DNA of 64,000 bases from Dasyornis broadbenti (GCA_013397935.1 VZRN01001305.1:2027097-2091096); one strand, 5' to 3'. Positions 35,801 to 45,526 are shown, counted from the first letter of the stretch. The notes: a model not told the origin generated them from the letters alone. Numbers and translations are program-made.

Positions 35801-36458
35801 TTACAGGAGATGGGCAAGAAATATTGCTGGGAGAAGGACATCAGTTTAATTTGATTTAGGTATACGTGAGCTGGAAAGCAACTCTCTGCAAGGGGGGCCA
35901 ATGCATGAACTGTATACTCAGATAATGCCCTTGTCATGTACCGTTTCAGGGAGGTTCATTTGGCCTGCAGGCACGTATCTAAGAGGTTTGGCATCTAATT
36001 TCAAGGCATCAAGTACTTGTAATCAAGTGTTTGATATTTGATAACATTATGCTGTTTAGTGAATTGTGTTTGCTCTGTGCATGCTGAGTTGGTATTGACT
36101 GTTAAACCTACTTTATGAAAACTCTAAATCACATTAATGTTAAAGAATTTTATATTGCATTTTGAATCTGTATTTTTAAGCTTTTATTAAATAAATCTAT
36201 ATGAAGTCTTAGCATCTCAAGTACACCTATTTCTTTATAACTGACCTGTGATGATGTTAACATCAGCCTCCTCCTCTTAATGTCTTTTCTTCTTGCCTGC
36301 AGGTGAAGGTATTGCACAATCAGCTTGTTCTGTTCCACAATGCCATTGCGGCGTACTTTGCTGGCAATCAAAAGCAGCTTGAGCAGACACTTAAACAGTT
36401 CCACATCAAATTGAAAACTCCTGGAGCAGATGCCCCATCCTGGCTTGAAGAACAGTAA
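5725..36458 (+). CDS. ARFIP1: Arfaptin-1, full spliced coding region (8 exons)
   Basis: Arfaptin-1 is a BAR-domain protein that binds GTP-loaded Arf/Arl1 and Rac on trans-Golgi membranes and takes part in secretory granule formation. The coding exons are 5725-5817, 14460-14568, 17072-17167, 18593-18702, 22669-22890, 26307-26464, 28645-28819 and 36303-36458. Joined, they give 372 residues with no internal stop, against 373 in human, and every intron is GT-AG. The order is: N-terminal low-complexity region (about 1-100), amphipathic helix ending in VRKWSLNTYK (to residue 136), the arfaptin-homology BAR domain (about 150-350), and the C-terminal end SWLEEQ. The ATG at 5725 sits in a strong context (G at -3, G at +4) and gives the family start MAQESPKN. 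The N-terminal third differs most from human and the BAR domain is almost identical. Recognition is from memory of the family; I could not run an alignment. Confidence 0.98.
6005..6013 (+). promoter_or_regulatory. TATA-like box next to CpG-rich patch
   Basis: TATAAAAGG lies about 30 bases before a CpG-rich segment (gtgtcgcgttcttcccc). It could mark a minor internal start site, or be chance in AT-rich DNA. Confidence 0.25.
6094..6109 (+). promoter_or_regulatory. CTCF-type binding motif
   Basis: The sequence CCAGCAGAGGGCGCTG fits the vertebrate CTCF core (CCASYAGRKGGCRSY) at every position. It lies in a small CpG-rich patch (about 6030-6160) of an otherwise AT-rich intron, in forward orientation. 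Confidence 0.75.
12098..12153. repeat. Interrupted TA dinucleotide repeat
   Basis: Two alternating TA runs (12098-12120 and 12140-12153) are separated by about 20 bases and flanked by gt/ac steps, so they can pair with each other. Confidence 0.8.
14460..14568 (+). CDS. ARFIP1: ARFIP1 coding exon 2 (residues 32-68)
   Basis: The acceptor is attttccag|GACTTG. It encodes DLKCSLPVGLGLSETKITSH followed by GFDSAKEGVVEAGSFP, which matches the arfaptin-1 N-terminal region, and ends one base into a Gly codon. Two donors lie in tandem: gtaaag at 14569 and gtaaat at 14575. Both keep phase 1, and the second adds Gly-Lys. The first matches the usual length of the family. Confidence 0.95.
14569..17071 (+). 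other. ARFIP1: ARFIP1 intron 2 (2.5 kb)
   Basis: Non-coding between exons 2 and 3. It starts with a tandem donor pair (14569 and 14575). No repeat or gene was recognised. Confidence 0.85.
17072..17167 (+). CDS. ARFIP1: ARFIP1 coding exon 3, symmetric cassette (residues 68-100)
   Basis: The acceptor is ccccttttcag|GTTCCT and the donor ACAG|gtatca. The exon is 96 nt with phase 1 at both ends, so skipping it removes exactly 32 residues and keeps the frame. It encodes a Ser/Ala-rich linker (SVISPSSAAASRLAGQGCDL then IIPTG). Human arfaptin-1 has a shorter isoform lacking 32 residues here, so this exon is the likely cassette. It is the least conserved exon of the gene. Confidence 0.93.
17515..17690 (+). 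mobile_element. MIR (CORE-SINE) fragment
   Basis: Blocks in MIR order can be read: ttggctttgccactt, then tgtgcctatgggcaaattac with ttaac, then tttcctcctgcatgaaaag, then acctcataagggtaactgag and gggttaattacttaatg. These correspond to the MIR 'gccactta...gaccttgggcaagttacttaac...cctcatctgtaaaatg...acctcatagggtt...gattaaatga' series with many substitutions, as expected for a very old copy. Recognition is from memory of the consensus. Confidence 0.7.
18528..18546 (+). repeat. AAAC microsatellite
   Basis: About four AAAC units, some 45 bases before ARFIP1 exon 4. Confidence 0.8.
18593..18702 (+). CDS. ARFIP1: ARFIP1 coding exon 4, amphipathic helix and PKD site (residues 100-136)
   Basis: It encodes GRAQQKSGPVVLADEVKNPA then MEKLELVRKWSLNTYK, with donor AAG|gtacgc. 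The segment before the BAR domain forms the amphipathic helix that binds PI4P-rich Golgi membrane in arfaptins. LVRKWS fits the protein kinase D motif, and its serine (residue 131 here) corresponds to human Ser132. The 3' end is certain. The start is less so: the chosen acceptor acaaag|GGGGC is weak, although it is in phase and gives nearly the human length. Another in-phase AG lies at 18561-18562. Confidence 0.9.
18703..22668 (+). other. ARFIP1: ARFIP1 intron 4 (4.0 kb)
   Basis: Non-coding. There is a doubtful MIR-like stretch at about 22000-22100 (tctccattttatagatgt). Apart from that I see no repeat, RNA gene or conserved frame. Confidence 0.85.
22669..22890 (+). CDS. ARFIP1: ARFIP1 coding exon 5, start of BAR domain (residues 137-210)
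   Basis: The acceptor is ttttttctgcag|TGTACA and the donor CTTCAT|gtaaga; the exon has 74 codons, phase 0 at both ends. It encodes CTRQIISEKLGRGSRTVDLE, then NKKKYENILRLAQTLSTQLF, and ends DLSLKSLELH. This is the first long helix of the arfaptin-homology BAR domain and is almost identical to human arfaptin-1. Confidence 0.97.
22891..26306 (+). other. ARFIP1: ARFIP1 intron 5 (3.4 kb)
   Basis: Non-coding between two BAR-domain exons. Nothing recognisable was seen beyond short chance frames. Confidence 0.85.
26307..26464 (+). CDS. ARFIP1: ARFIP1 coding exon 6, BAR domain (residues 211-263)
   Basis: The acceptor is ctttgtttatag|GAGGAG and the donor CCAG|gtagct, which splits an Arg codon after its second base. 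It encodes EEFGYNADTQKLLAKNGETL, then the highly conserved GAINFFIASVNTLVNKTIED and TVKQYESA. These are BAR helices that build the crescent dimer and contact the bound small GTPase. Confidence 0.97.
26465..28644 (+). other. ARFIP1: ARFIP1 intron 6 (2.2 kb)
   Basis: Non-coding. It contains an AT-rich inverted repeat (arms 27134-27148 and 27158-27173). No gene was seen on either strand. Confidence 0.85.
27134..27173. repeat. AT-rich inverted repeat
   Basis: The arm AATTTGAAATTGCAA (27134-27148) pairs with TTGCAAATTTCAAATT (27158-27173), leaving one bulged base and a 9-base loop. Confidence 0.7.
28645..28819 (+). CDS. ARFIP1: ARFIP1 coding exon 7, BAR domain (residues 263-321)
   Basis: The acceptor is cctctttcttctcag|GATTGA, completing the split Arg codon, and the donor AAG|gtaagc. 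It encodes IEYDAYRTDLEELNLGPRDA, then HKEKYDKMRNDVSIKLKFLE and ENK. This stretch is a signature of the arfaptin family. Confidence 0.97.
30985..31796 (+). repeat. Direct repeat, copy 1 (in ARFIP1 intron 7)
   Basis: It runs from ttttgtcatcatggc to cagtgtgttcct and recurs in the same orientation at 40108-40981, with roughly a dozen substitutions and a few small indels over about 0.81 kb (about 98% identical by eye). It includes an A-rich stretch (about 31301-31326). Its coding content is not recognised. It could be a young dispersed element such as a solo LTR, or a segmental duplication. I see no clear target-site duplication. Confidence 0.9.
33973..34000. repeat. GT-rich microsatellite
   Basis: An impure GT run broken by catat and gcac steps, in ARFIP1 intron 7. 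Confidence 0.8.
36303..36458 (+). CDS. ARFIP1: ARFIP1 last coding exon (residues 322-372 and stop)
   Basis: The acceptor is tcttcttgcctgcag|GTGAAG. Fifty-one codons encode VKVLHNQLVLFHNAIAAYFA, GNQKQLEQTLKQFHIKLKTP and the C-terminal end SWLEEQ, followed by TAA at 36456. This is the last BAR helix and tail, with the length seen in human. Confidence 0.98.
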   Translation: MKVLHNQLVLFHNAIAAYFAGNQKQLEQTLKQFHIKLKTPGADAPSWLEEQ

Positions 36459-37905
36459 TCAGATCATAGAAGAGGACCCAATGTTAACCTAAAAATCTTT
36501 AAATCTGCAAATAATTAAGGGTTGGGATTGAAGGACTGTTGAAGTGATTCTTGAACGGACAGCTTTAAATTTTTTCCCCTTTTATAATACTGGAAAACTG
36601 AATTTGATAGGAAAGTGGGTGACTTTAAGGTAACCAAACATAATTTCTGTAATTTCAAATACAGAGCACTCCTTTTGTATGTAAAGGTTGGTGGTTATTT
36701 CTGTAACTGGGATTGGGGAGGGAAAGAGGGAGGGGAAACAAAACTATTATAGATTTGCACTGACAAATGATGCTTGTGATTTCTGGTCATTTTGGTGGCT
36801 AGTCAAAATATTTCCAAATGGAGGTTTACATGATTTGTACCAACATCTGGTATTTTATAGATGAATATAGAAGACATCTTTCGTAATTTTCATATGACTT
36901 TTGAAAAAAGGAGAAAGTTAAAAGATATTTTGCAGATGAATACTATAAGGCCTATATGTGATATCTGCATATAAGGCAACACTAGCAGATGGCTCATTGA
37001 CAAGTGGAATTGCAGCAAATGCCTTTTTAAAAAAATGTACCTTTCCATCAAAGGGTTAAAAAAAACCAAAAAACACTAAAGCAAGAATCACTGTCACTCT
37101 GAGGCTTCTGAGCACACATTTTTGCTTTGCACCAAGTGGTTTGCTGAGTGAGGCCAACCATGAAATGTACTAATTTCATTTTAAATGTTTCTTTCTCTAT
37201 GAAACAAATACCGTACTAGCCTTAAATCACAGGTATGTGCCTTTTTATAATATTTTCCACCAGTGTACATAATCTAAGAACCCTTTCACGTAATAGTTTG
37301 TCAGTTCCCAACAAGGGAAAGGAGACTGTGTAAATGCTGTGTCATTGTACACTTAGAGCAAGTTAAAGCTTTAGTTAAACTTCATGGACAGGTATGATTT
37401 TGAGAGGAAATCAGGCCAGTATGTTTTTTCTGTTTAATTGAAAAGCATACTTCAGTAATGGGAGTAACATGGAGGTCACATTTTTAATTTCCTCATAATT
37501 TCTGTAGTCCTTAAATGTAAAATTATATGTCAATTTTATCATAGGCATTTTAAATTCAATATATTGGAGTCCTCATTTGCACATGTTATGTTGCTTTATG
37601 TTATGTTAAGTAAAATGAAATACTTCAAATATGTTATTTACAATGGTGTGGATTGTATGATTTATGTACTGTATGTTCAAATGCCTTTCAGCTGACATTC
37701 TTAAAGTTTTCAGTGCTTAACACAACTGTAATGTAACTGTAAATCAAACTTTTTAATCATTCCTCATTAAATTCTTGGCCTGACAGAGCCTTCTTCATGT
37801 TTTTGTTCTGTCAGAATCTCTTGTAATAGCTCAGTTGCGTTCCCCAGAATGTATATCCTATGTGAATTTTGTATTCATATTAAATGTGTTTGCAGTCAAA
37901 CTTTC
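36459..37905 (+). other. ARFIP1: ARFIP1 3'UTR
   Basis: AT-rich non-coding sequence follows the stop codon. No AATAAA was seen before 38 kb. Two ATTAAA hexamers lie at 37766-37771 and 37879-37884; the second is followed by a GT-rich stretch (tgtgtttgcag, ttgtgattgtt), so the main 3' end is probably near 37.90 kb. A Pumilio-type octamer TGTACATA lies at 37264-37271. The end is inferred, not observed. Confidence 0.7.
37879..37884 (+). promoter_or_regulatory. ARFIP1: Likely ARFIP1 polyadenylation signal (ATTAAA)
   Basis: This is the common variant hexamer ATTAAA, followed within 20-40 bases by T/GT-rich sequence. The alternative at 37766-37771 is also plausible and would make the UTR about 110 bases shorter. 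Confidence 0.6.
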
Positions 37906-40107
37906 TTGACTTGTGATTGTTAAAAGTAGAAGGGAGCTTCTTCAGTGAAAGCCTAGTCCTGTTTTTGTGAGTTGTCACTCCTGCCCAAGAATATCTCATA
38001 AAGCAGTGCTAGGTGGTGATGCTGATTTAATAGTGTGCAAGTTCAGCTGGAAAGTAAATCCACAGTGAAATCAATCTTTCAATATATGTGGCTCTTGACT
38101 TGAACTTTTAAAGGAAGTTTAATTTCATTTACAATTCTAATGAAGCCATTGACTTCCACTGTCTCTGAATCCTGGCACACATCTGGTATGATGGTGCAAG
38201 GAAAGCGAGCTGTGTGACTGTAGGGTTGAGCCAGGAAATGCATTATTGCAGGGATGAAAAATTCAAACCCACTGACCACAACTGAAGTATCAGCTTCCAG
38301 AACACTACAGGAAAAGGGTATGTAAGGAACATGTGCTCTTCATTTCTCCCTCTGATTCATGTGTCTCCTGCCTAAGATAGTTGCTGCTCAGAAGTAACTC
38401 ACCTGTCAGAAATGGTAAGAGTGAACTTGAATCTGCAGTTGCCTTATAAAAGACTGACCCATGTGGCATTGTGTAACCCTCAAACTTTTGCAAACGCTTA
38501 AAACTGCTGGAGTCTCTTCACCTGGAAGAAAAGGTTGGACCAAAGAGATTACTTGCTAAAACCTGTCTGTGTATTGTTTAATACCAGGGGGAAGGAAGAA
38601 TTATTTTCATTTTGCTTAGCAAAGCAATTGTTCTAATGGGTAGCCTCAGTGAGAAGGGTTCTCTGTTCAGCTGATCAGGTTATTGAACTGAAAGTAGCCT
38701 GCTGTAGGACTGTAACTTTCTTTGTCACCACTCCAATATATGTGCTTATGAAATAATTCAAGCTCATATCTTGTATTTAAAATTAGCTTTTTAGATCTAA
38801 CCAAATTTAGAAACTTGTACCAAGAGACTGTAAGAGAAAAGACACTTCCAAAGTTTCCAATAGGAAGTAATTATGGTTGTCAGGCTTTCTCCTGCTTCAA
38901 AAAAAGCTTTATTAGTATCTTAAGGTTGTAATGTGGCCTTTATCTAGGTGGACAGTTGTCAGGATGGCGGTTCTTTTGTTGTTTGTAGAGGCCATACCCA
39001 CCTAATAGAGACTTGTGGAAGATTTCATCTCTGTTAACAAATTGTTAAATTAATGCTGACAGCATTGTGAGAGGTTTCTTAAGATCAAGAAGTCAAAGCA
39101 ATTAGTAACATTTTCACATATGCTGTTGTAGCTGCTGTACCAGAGACTTGCGGAGCTGTTTTGATTCTCAGTGACCATACTGTAAGTTATCTGTGTTCCT
39201 GGCTCCTTTGAAACTTGTTCCTGTTACTTTGTTTGTCTGAATTCTACAAACAGCCTTTTTGCTCTAAAAATGCTCTTTGGCCTACTTCATGCTTTGACAA
39301 GCCCCTTACAAAGAACCTTCCTGGTTACAAAATGTATCTCGGTTTTATTTGGAAAGATATCTACACAAACAGAGTACATTAACACAGCAGCAGCATTAAA
39401 GTAACAGCTTTTTTTTTTTTCAATCTTCAGTCAACTGGTTTTCCCAGAAACCTTATCTCTTGTCTGTCTGTCCTTTTAAAAATGATCAAAGTAATGTAAA
39501 AATGTTCCCCTCAACTCAATTTTGAACTGAATGGGGGGCATATTCATTTTTTATGCTTTGCTTATCTGCTTTTGTTCCTTGTTGTGGTGTTACAAGAAGT
39601 TTAAGGTATTGTAATTATTTAGCATTCCTCATCTGTGATTATCTTTAGATTTGGGTTGTTTTTTTAGTCTGGTTATCATTTCCATGTTGCATGCTCGGTG
39701 TGAGGGTTGTACTAGTCACAAAAATTTTTATATTAGGCATGAATCGAATCATATTTTGTGGTAGCTCCCACCCTAAACTTACCCAACTACTGGTAGCTAA
39801 GTTGTGTCAAATTGAAAGGGTTTTTTTTTTTTTTAATTAGAAGATCTTCAGAGGATTTGACTGTTGCTTGGTTTATATTTCTCTCGTTTTTTATTACTTG
39901 GCCTTGTTAGTCACTCTTTGACATCTTTCTGCTCTTTCAGGTTGCTCTGGTGTTAAAGTTAGGGATACATAGAAAACAGAGTTGTCTGTCTGTGACACCA
40001 CTTTTCTTCACCTCTCTAACACCTATTTTCACCAAGGTCCTTCCTCTTCCTTTCCATGGTCTTGTGTGGAAACCAAATGGCCAGGAAGGCGGAGGGTGTT
40101 TACATAT

Positions 40108-40981
40108 TTTTGTCATCATGGCAGTAGTTCGGTGTGAAGGAAGTAACTTAGCCTGTAGTGTAAGAGTAGCAAGTACGATGGCTTGTGCCTGTCTGCCTTG
40201 GAGAAGAAGGGCATAAATTGATGGAGAAGCAGTGGAANCTTGTGCCTGTGTGCCTTGGAGAAGAAGGGCATAAATTGATGGAGAAGCAGTGGAAAGGGGA
40301 AGCGATGTGTTGCTGTTTTCATCCGAGTCCCTGCACTGAGGCGCAGAGCAGCAGTGTATGAACTTTGCACTGCAATGGCTTTGGACAGAAAAGTTCAGTC
40401 TGGTTTGCAAATCCTTTGTTTCCTGCAACTGAGAGCGCTGGCACAGAAGCATTGCCTTTTACACTTCAGCTGCCTTTCTTAAAATAAAAACAAACCAAAA
40501 AAAGACATGTAAGAAGGGAGGAGGAGCAGCAATCATTCTGCGCTGTCCACTCTTGGTGGTGTAGTTCAGTAAAGTACTTGTTCTCAGCATAATGTGAGCG
40601 TTCAGCTTTACTTTAGAATGGCTGTAGGTGAACAGAACTTTGTTTTTTGAGCAAATACACTCAGTCTCATCTCTTTTTGAGAGTCTGTTTTAAAGAGAAT
40701 AGCTACTGGAAGAATGGGAGTATTTGATATTCCAGGAGGAGCAGAAAGAGAGATCGGGAGAATTCTTGTAAGAGTTCCCTTGTAACATTGGTTGGTAGGA
40801 CTGAGATGGGTCCCAGTGTGGCTGTCTGATAACATTTCTTAATTAAGTGCAGAGATCAGATACAGAACAGAATAAACCCAGACCAACTTTTTAGTTCAGG
40901 TTTTCCCTGTTCCTGCTGTTTATGGCAGCATAAATCCATTGGTTCATTTGGGAGCAGTTCAGCTATCAGCAGTGTGTTCCT
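40108..40981 (+). repeat. Direct repeat, copy 2 (downstream of ARFIP1)
   Basis: Same sequence as 30985-31796. It is longer because a 56-bp piece is present twice on either side of a single N at 40238. After 40981 the two copies diverge (agtaaatgg against gcttaacaaatgg). Confidence 0.9.
40182..40294 (+). repeat. 56-bp tandem duplication around a single N, probable assembly error
   Basis: Bases 40182-40237 recur at 40239-40294 with one mismatch (gtctg against gtgtg), separated only by N at 40238. Copy 1 of the large repeat has this piece once. A forced contig join with unmerged overlap explains it best. Confidence 0.85.
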
Positions 40982-42984
40982 GCTTAACAAATGGTGTGTC
41001 CTACTGTGCTAATTAAATAATTATACATCTTACTGCCTTTTAAAGAATACTAAGGGCTGTAAATTCAAGCACTTAAGAGTTAAATAATACTAAAAACTAG
41101 TGTTGCCTGTTCAGTTTTGATTTTCCTTTCTCACATATGCTTACGCATCATGCTGGTTTTATGTGATGGTGGTAATTAATTGCAGGGTTTTGTTTTGAGA
41201 GCTTAACTACAAGAGTGCTTACTTTTGAAATCAAATAGAACTTGGTTTTAACGTGAGTGGAGTGTCACAATTAGCTTTCTCTCCTGCCTTTGTCAAAACT
41301 CTGTAGAATTGAGGCCTTGTAGTGAAGATGATGACACTTTTTGTTCAGGTGGTATAAATTGCTTTGTTTCTGTAAGATCTGTTTGGTCATTAAATTTCTG
41401 TTCAGCCTAAAGAATCAGAATCTCTTTGTGCTCTGAATAAAAGCAGAGTTTACAAAAGACAATGTGGTTTTTTTCTTCTCATAAGAAAAAAAAAGCCTTA
41501 AAAAAAAGTAATCATCTTGAAAACTGTCTAGAGCATTTAATTAACTAGAAATTTTTAAAAATTAACAATATTATTTGGTTTTGTAGTACACCAACTCATC
41601 TAAGTGCTATCTGTTCTAGGGAGGTGCATTTGTTGTTTATTATAGGTGGGGCTGCTTGATCTACCTATTATTAAAGTTGCCTAATACTTCCTCCTATAAA
41701 GACCTGTTTTCAGATGTTTATAACTCAGATTAATTTTAGCCGTGTGGGCAAAATATCTGCCTGTTGAGTGTTACATGTTTATGTGAAAAAAAATCAGCTA
41801 AAACTTAATTTGTTAATATGTTTTGGAAAAGTTCAGGGAGAACAAACCCACAGGGTGAGGAAAAGTGAAGAGTTTAACTTTGCATCCGGACTGACTGCCA
41901 GGTCCTCTGCTGTCCTGTTTGGGTTCTGACTTTTTTAATACAATACCATTATGCAAGTCTCTTGTTTGGCTTGCTCTTTCCGTCTTTTCGAGCGAACTTT
42001 TGTGTTCATGACTGGCAGCAATGAAAACAAGTCCCTTTGGCTCCAGCACAAGCAGTTACAGTCCAAGTGGCAAAGTGCTTCCTCGCTGATGACCTCAGGG
42101 GTGACCTGACACTCTCGAGGAATGTCCATGCTTGCTCAAAGCTGAGTGTGTCCTCTCCAGCTGCTGCTAACTCTTCCAAGCGGAGATGTGTGCTGTGCTG
42201 GGAATTGCCTTTTACTGCAGTTGAACTCTCTTCACTCAGTGAATTTTCAGCTTAAATGACTGGGTTCTGGCATTGCATTCCTTAAAATTTTCCTTTTGTT
42301 CTAATATTAATTTTTTTAATTGAGGTGACTCAAGCAGGCTGTCTTGCCAGACCAGTAGGTCAGATCTCTGGCTGCAGAACTGTGAGCAGAAATGGTATAA
42401 CCTCAGTGACCATAGGCCTGGGATCTAGGCCTGGGGCCAGAGGAGGCCACCTGGTCTCCCGCTCTTCCTCTGGTTCCTGCCTCCCAACCCCTGAGCTGAA
42501 GCAATAGCACAGGTGAAGCACCACACACTCAGGTAAGACATGATTTTGTCCTGCTGCTTCTGCCTTCCCACCCCGGGTTGTGCCAAGGTGTTATTTTCTC
42601 TCCTCTGTGCTCAACTCAAGCTCTGGTGGCTTGTTAAGCAAGACTGGAAGTGAGGTTTTTTTTCCTTCTCCCTCCCTCCTTTCTCAGGAAAGGAAGAGTT
42701 TCTGACTTTGGAATTTGCCTTCTGTAAAAAATAGCGTTGGGGTGTGGGCTGCCTACTTACTGACTTGAGTGAGGTTCTTCACCTTTACTCTTCCTGGGAA
42801 AATGGTTTTATTTTAGAAATAGGGTTCAAACTCTCGACTAAATATTTTAGAACCATTTGTATTTGTTTGCCGTCTTATCAGTGGATGATATTTTGGCTTT
42901 CGGGTATCCACAACTCACGTGTGCTGCTGCCTGCAGCACTGTAACCCAGGGCTGTGATCACATCTCTAATTCGTCTGCACTTCT

Positions 42985-44290
42985 CTCACACCGGCCGCTT
43001 TGGAGACACAAGGGGCCCGTCTTGCCTGCCTGCTTCCCCGAACTTGCAGGGCTGAGCCGGCGGGGAGCGCCCGGCTGACGGATGCGGGATGGACCGAGGG
43101 ATGCGCTTGCTCAGGAGCGTGAGTAGAGCGGGAAAGGCTTCGGCCGTGGAGTGGAGCCCATTCCTTCCCGCCGGGCGCGGTGCTGGTATCACCGCTGTCC
43201 TGTTTCTGTAGAAATAGTTGCTGTGAGTGCGGCAACTGCGTGCGTGCAATGATGGATGGACGTGTGGATGGATTAGCTCAGCCGGAGCTGGCTTAGACCC
43301 AGTGCCCCCGGAGGCGCCCCTGCGCATCTCCGCTCGCCGCTCGCTCTTCTCCCGCACGGACGTTCCGGTGGCACGGGCCGGGCNNNNNNNNNNNNNNNNN
43401 NNNNNNNNNNNNNNNNNNNNNNNNNNNNNNNNNNNNNNNNNNNNNNNNNNNNNNNNNNNNNNNNNNNNNNNNNNNNNNNNNNNNNNNNNNNNNNNNNNNN
43501 NNNNNNNNNNNNNNNNNNNNNNNNNNNNNNNNNGGCGCGGGGACCCCCGGGCCGGGCAGGGCCTACGCGCTGCCGGGGGGCGCGGCCGGGCAGCGCAGGA
43601 GGGTCGCCACCCCCCTGCGTGGGTCCTTCTCCGCCTTCTCGAGGTGGCGGAGGGGAAAGGGTTCCCGGGGAGACGGGCTCCCCTCCTCGCGGGACCCCGG
43701 CTCCGGCCGGCCGCTGCCACGGCGGGAGAGCCGCTGCCGCCGCTCCTCTTGCACGGTAGAGCGGGCGCTGTCCCGGGCTCCCCCGGCTTTCTCTGGCGGG
43801 GCGAGCGCTGCCCCCGCCGCGTCCTGCGGGGACAGCGGGGTCGGGCGGCTTCCGCAAGGCCAGGGCGCGTCTCGGGGCCAGGGGTCCGGCGGGAGCCCGA
43901 GGGCAGCGGGGCGTGGTGTTACCCCCAGGTGCAGCCGAGCCGCCAGCGCCCTCCGCGGTGCCCCGTGGCGTCGGTGGAAGGGAATTAGGGAGTAAGGATC
44001 TCTGTGGCGGCTCCTCGGGTGGTCCCGGCGGCAGGGCCCCCACAGAGGCGCGTGGGCACCTCAGCCAGGCACCTGCTCCGGCTGGAGAACGTGGCTGTTC
44101 TGAGGGGCTGAGGGCTGCTCCTCCGGGAGCCCCTTCCCTGCGGCGAGGCGAGCGCGGCACCCGAGCGCGGCCCAAATGAAAAATAGCTGGAGTCGATTCC
44201 CCCGGACAAGCCCCGTCCGGTCTCTGCTGACCCGGCCCGCTGCCCCGCGCGGGGTGCCCTGCCTGGCCCGGCTGGCAGGGACGCGGTGCC
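42985..44290 (+). promoter_or_regulatory. FHDC1: CpG island, likely FHDC1 promoter and first exon
   Basis: This is the only long, strongly GC- and CpG-rich stretch in the window, about 1.3 kb upstream-oriented to FHDC1 and 3.7-5 kb before its start codon. It contains many GC-box-like runs, and a possible first-exon donor GAGC|gtgagt at 43119. A 150-N gap interrupts it, so the transcription start cannot be fixed. Long open frames here on both strands reflect the lack of A/T-rich stop codons. Confidence 0.75.
43384..43533. other. Assembly gap (150 N)
   Basis: A run of unknown bases flanked by very GC-rich sequence. The true length and content are unknown; part of the FHDC1 first exon may be lost here. 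Confidence 0.99.
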
Positions 44291-45526
44291 CTACCAGGGG
44301 TTTTGGAGGATGCATTTAGTGGTGAAGTGCAAAGTCGCTGTATAGTGTGAGCTGCGTGTTCTTTGTAACCTGCAGATTTTGGCAGGATCAGTTACCAGCA
44401 TTGGCAGCTTCTCGGCAGTCAGCAACTAGTTGCTCTCTTTGCCTCTTTGTAGGGCTATTGTTGAGACACAGACACCCAAATGCTGTGGTTGGGCTCGGCG
44501 TTGTTCTCATGAGAACTTGGAGAGCTCCTGGTAGAGAAACGTGGGCAGGGGAGAACATAAAGTGTGAGTTGAAGGGAGTCGTGTCTTGCAGTATGAATTA
44601 TGAAATGCCCTTCAGTGCATTGTGCACATCACCTGTTAATTTGTGTATGCAAACACAATCTCTGTCCATCTCAGTGGCAACTGCCTTTTTTGCAAGAAAC
44701 AAATTGCTTTATAGTATTTCTCTTCTTACCTGGAGAGAAAGTTGTCCCCACCCTCTAACTTTTAAATTACATTTCCAAGTTAGATAAGCTTGGCTAAAAC
44801 AATGAATGAGACAAAGAAATAAAGTATTCCTTTTATGCCAAATATGGACACAATTAAAACGTGTAGTAAAGACGTTACTTTATAGCATTGGTGCTTCTTG
44901 GGCTGTTTTGGATAACAAACACACAATAATGAGGTATAATTGCAACACCTTAAACATTTGTTCTTTGGTCCTTTTTTTATTTTTTCCCTTTAATCCTTTG
45001 AAAAGTGTGGAGAGGCTCCTTAGGAGTTAAAATTTTGCTTGGCTTCTATTACGCATCCCAGTCCCAGCGTGTCTTGGTAATCTAGTTCACAGTTGGAACG
45101 GCTGTGTTGTTCCCCACCTCCTTTTGCTGCACTTCCTGCTCAGAGGCACCTGCTGATACCAGCAAGGTGCCCAGAACCTGTCCTGGCTGCCAACTTCTCT
45201 CGTCTCCCACCCACGGTAATGGTGGGAGCCTCCACTGGGAGCATCTTAGAGCCACTTCTCCAGAGAGGCAGCATGAGAACGGAATTTTGACCAGTCTCCT
45301 GGTATCTGGTAACTCGAGACTGCCATCCTCTTACAAGCAGGTGACCTCTGTCACCTGGATCTTGCTTACCTGTCAGAAAACAAAGCTGAATGCCAGCCTT
45401 TATGCTGTGCCTTTCCTTTCACACCTTCCTTCCAAATGCAGATTCCTCCCCTTTCCTGGTTCTGGCTGACTGTTACCTCATCTAAAGCAGTACCGGGCTT
45501 GTTGGCTTGAAAACAGTTTTTCCTGT

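Larger units (their letters stand above)
28820..36302 (+). other. ARFIP1: ARFIP1 intron 7 (7.5 kb)
   Basis: It contains the first copy of an approximately 0.81-kb direct repeat (30985-31796) and a GT-rich microsatellite at 33973-34000. The rest shows only short random frames. Confidence 0.85.
37906..42980. other. Intergenic region ARFIP1-FHDC1
   Basis: No coding exon was recognised. It holds the second copy of the 0.8-kb repeat, a 14-T run at 39821-39834, an AATAAA at 41436-41441, and a GC-richer stretch at 42320-42532 that ends in a good donor sequence (ctcag|gtaaga). Confidence 0.7.

Noticed and set aside
39937..40452. Minus-strand open frame of 171 codons
   Set aside because: It lies in the 0.8-kb repeat, crosses N40238 and is lengthened by the probable false 56-bp duplication. 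The matching frame in the other copy is only 101 codons. No family was recognised.
42433..42452. Possible reverse-strand CTCF site (ACCAGGTGGCC) that would be convergent with the one at 6094
   Set aside because: The outer CC of the core is not matched, so I do not count it.
43273..44175. Long open frames on both strands through the CpG island (up to 300 codons on the minus strand, 253 on the plus strand)
   Set aside because: They run through the 150-N gap, are Pro/Arg/Gly/Ala-rich as any GC-rich frame would be, overlap each other in several frames and show no recognised domain.
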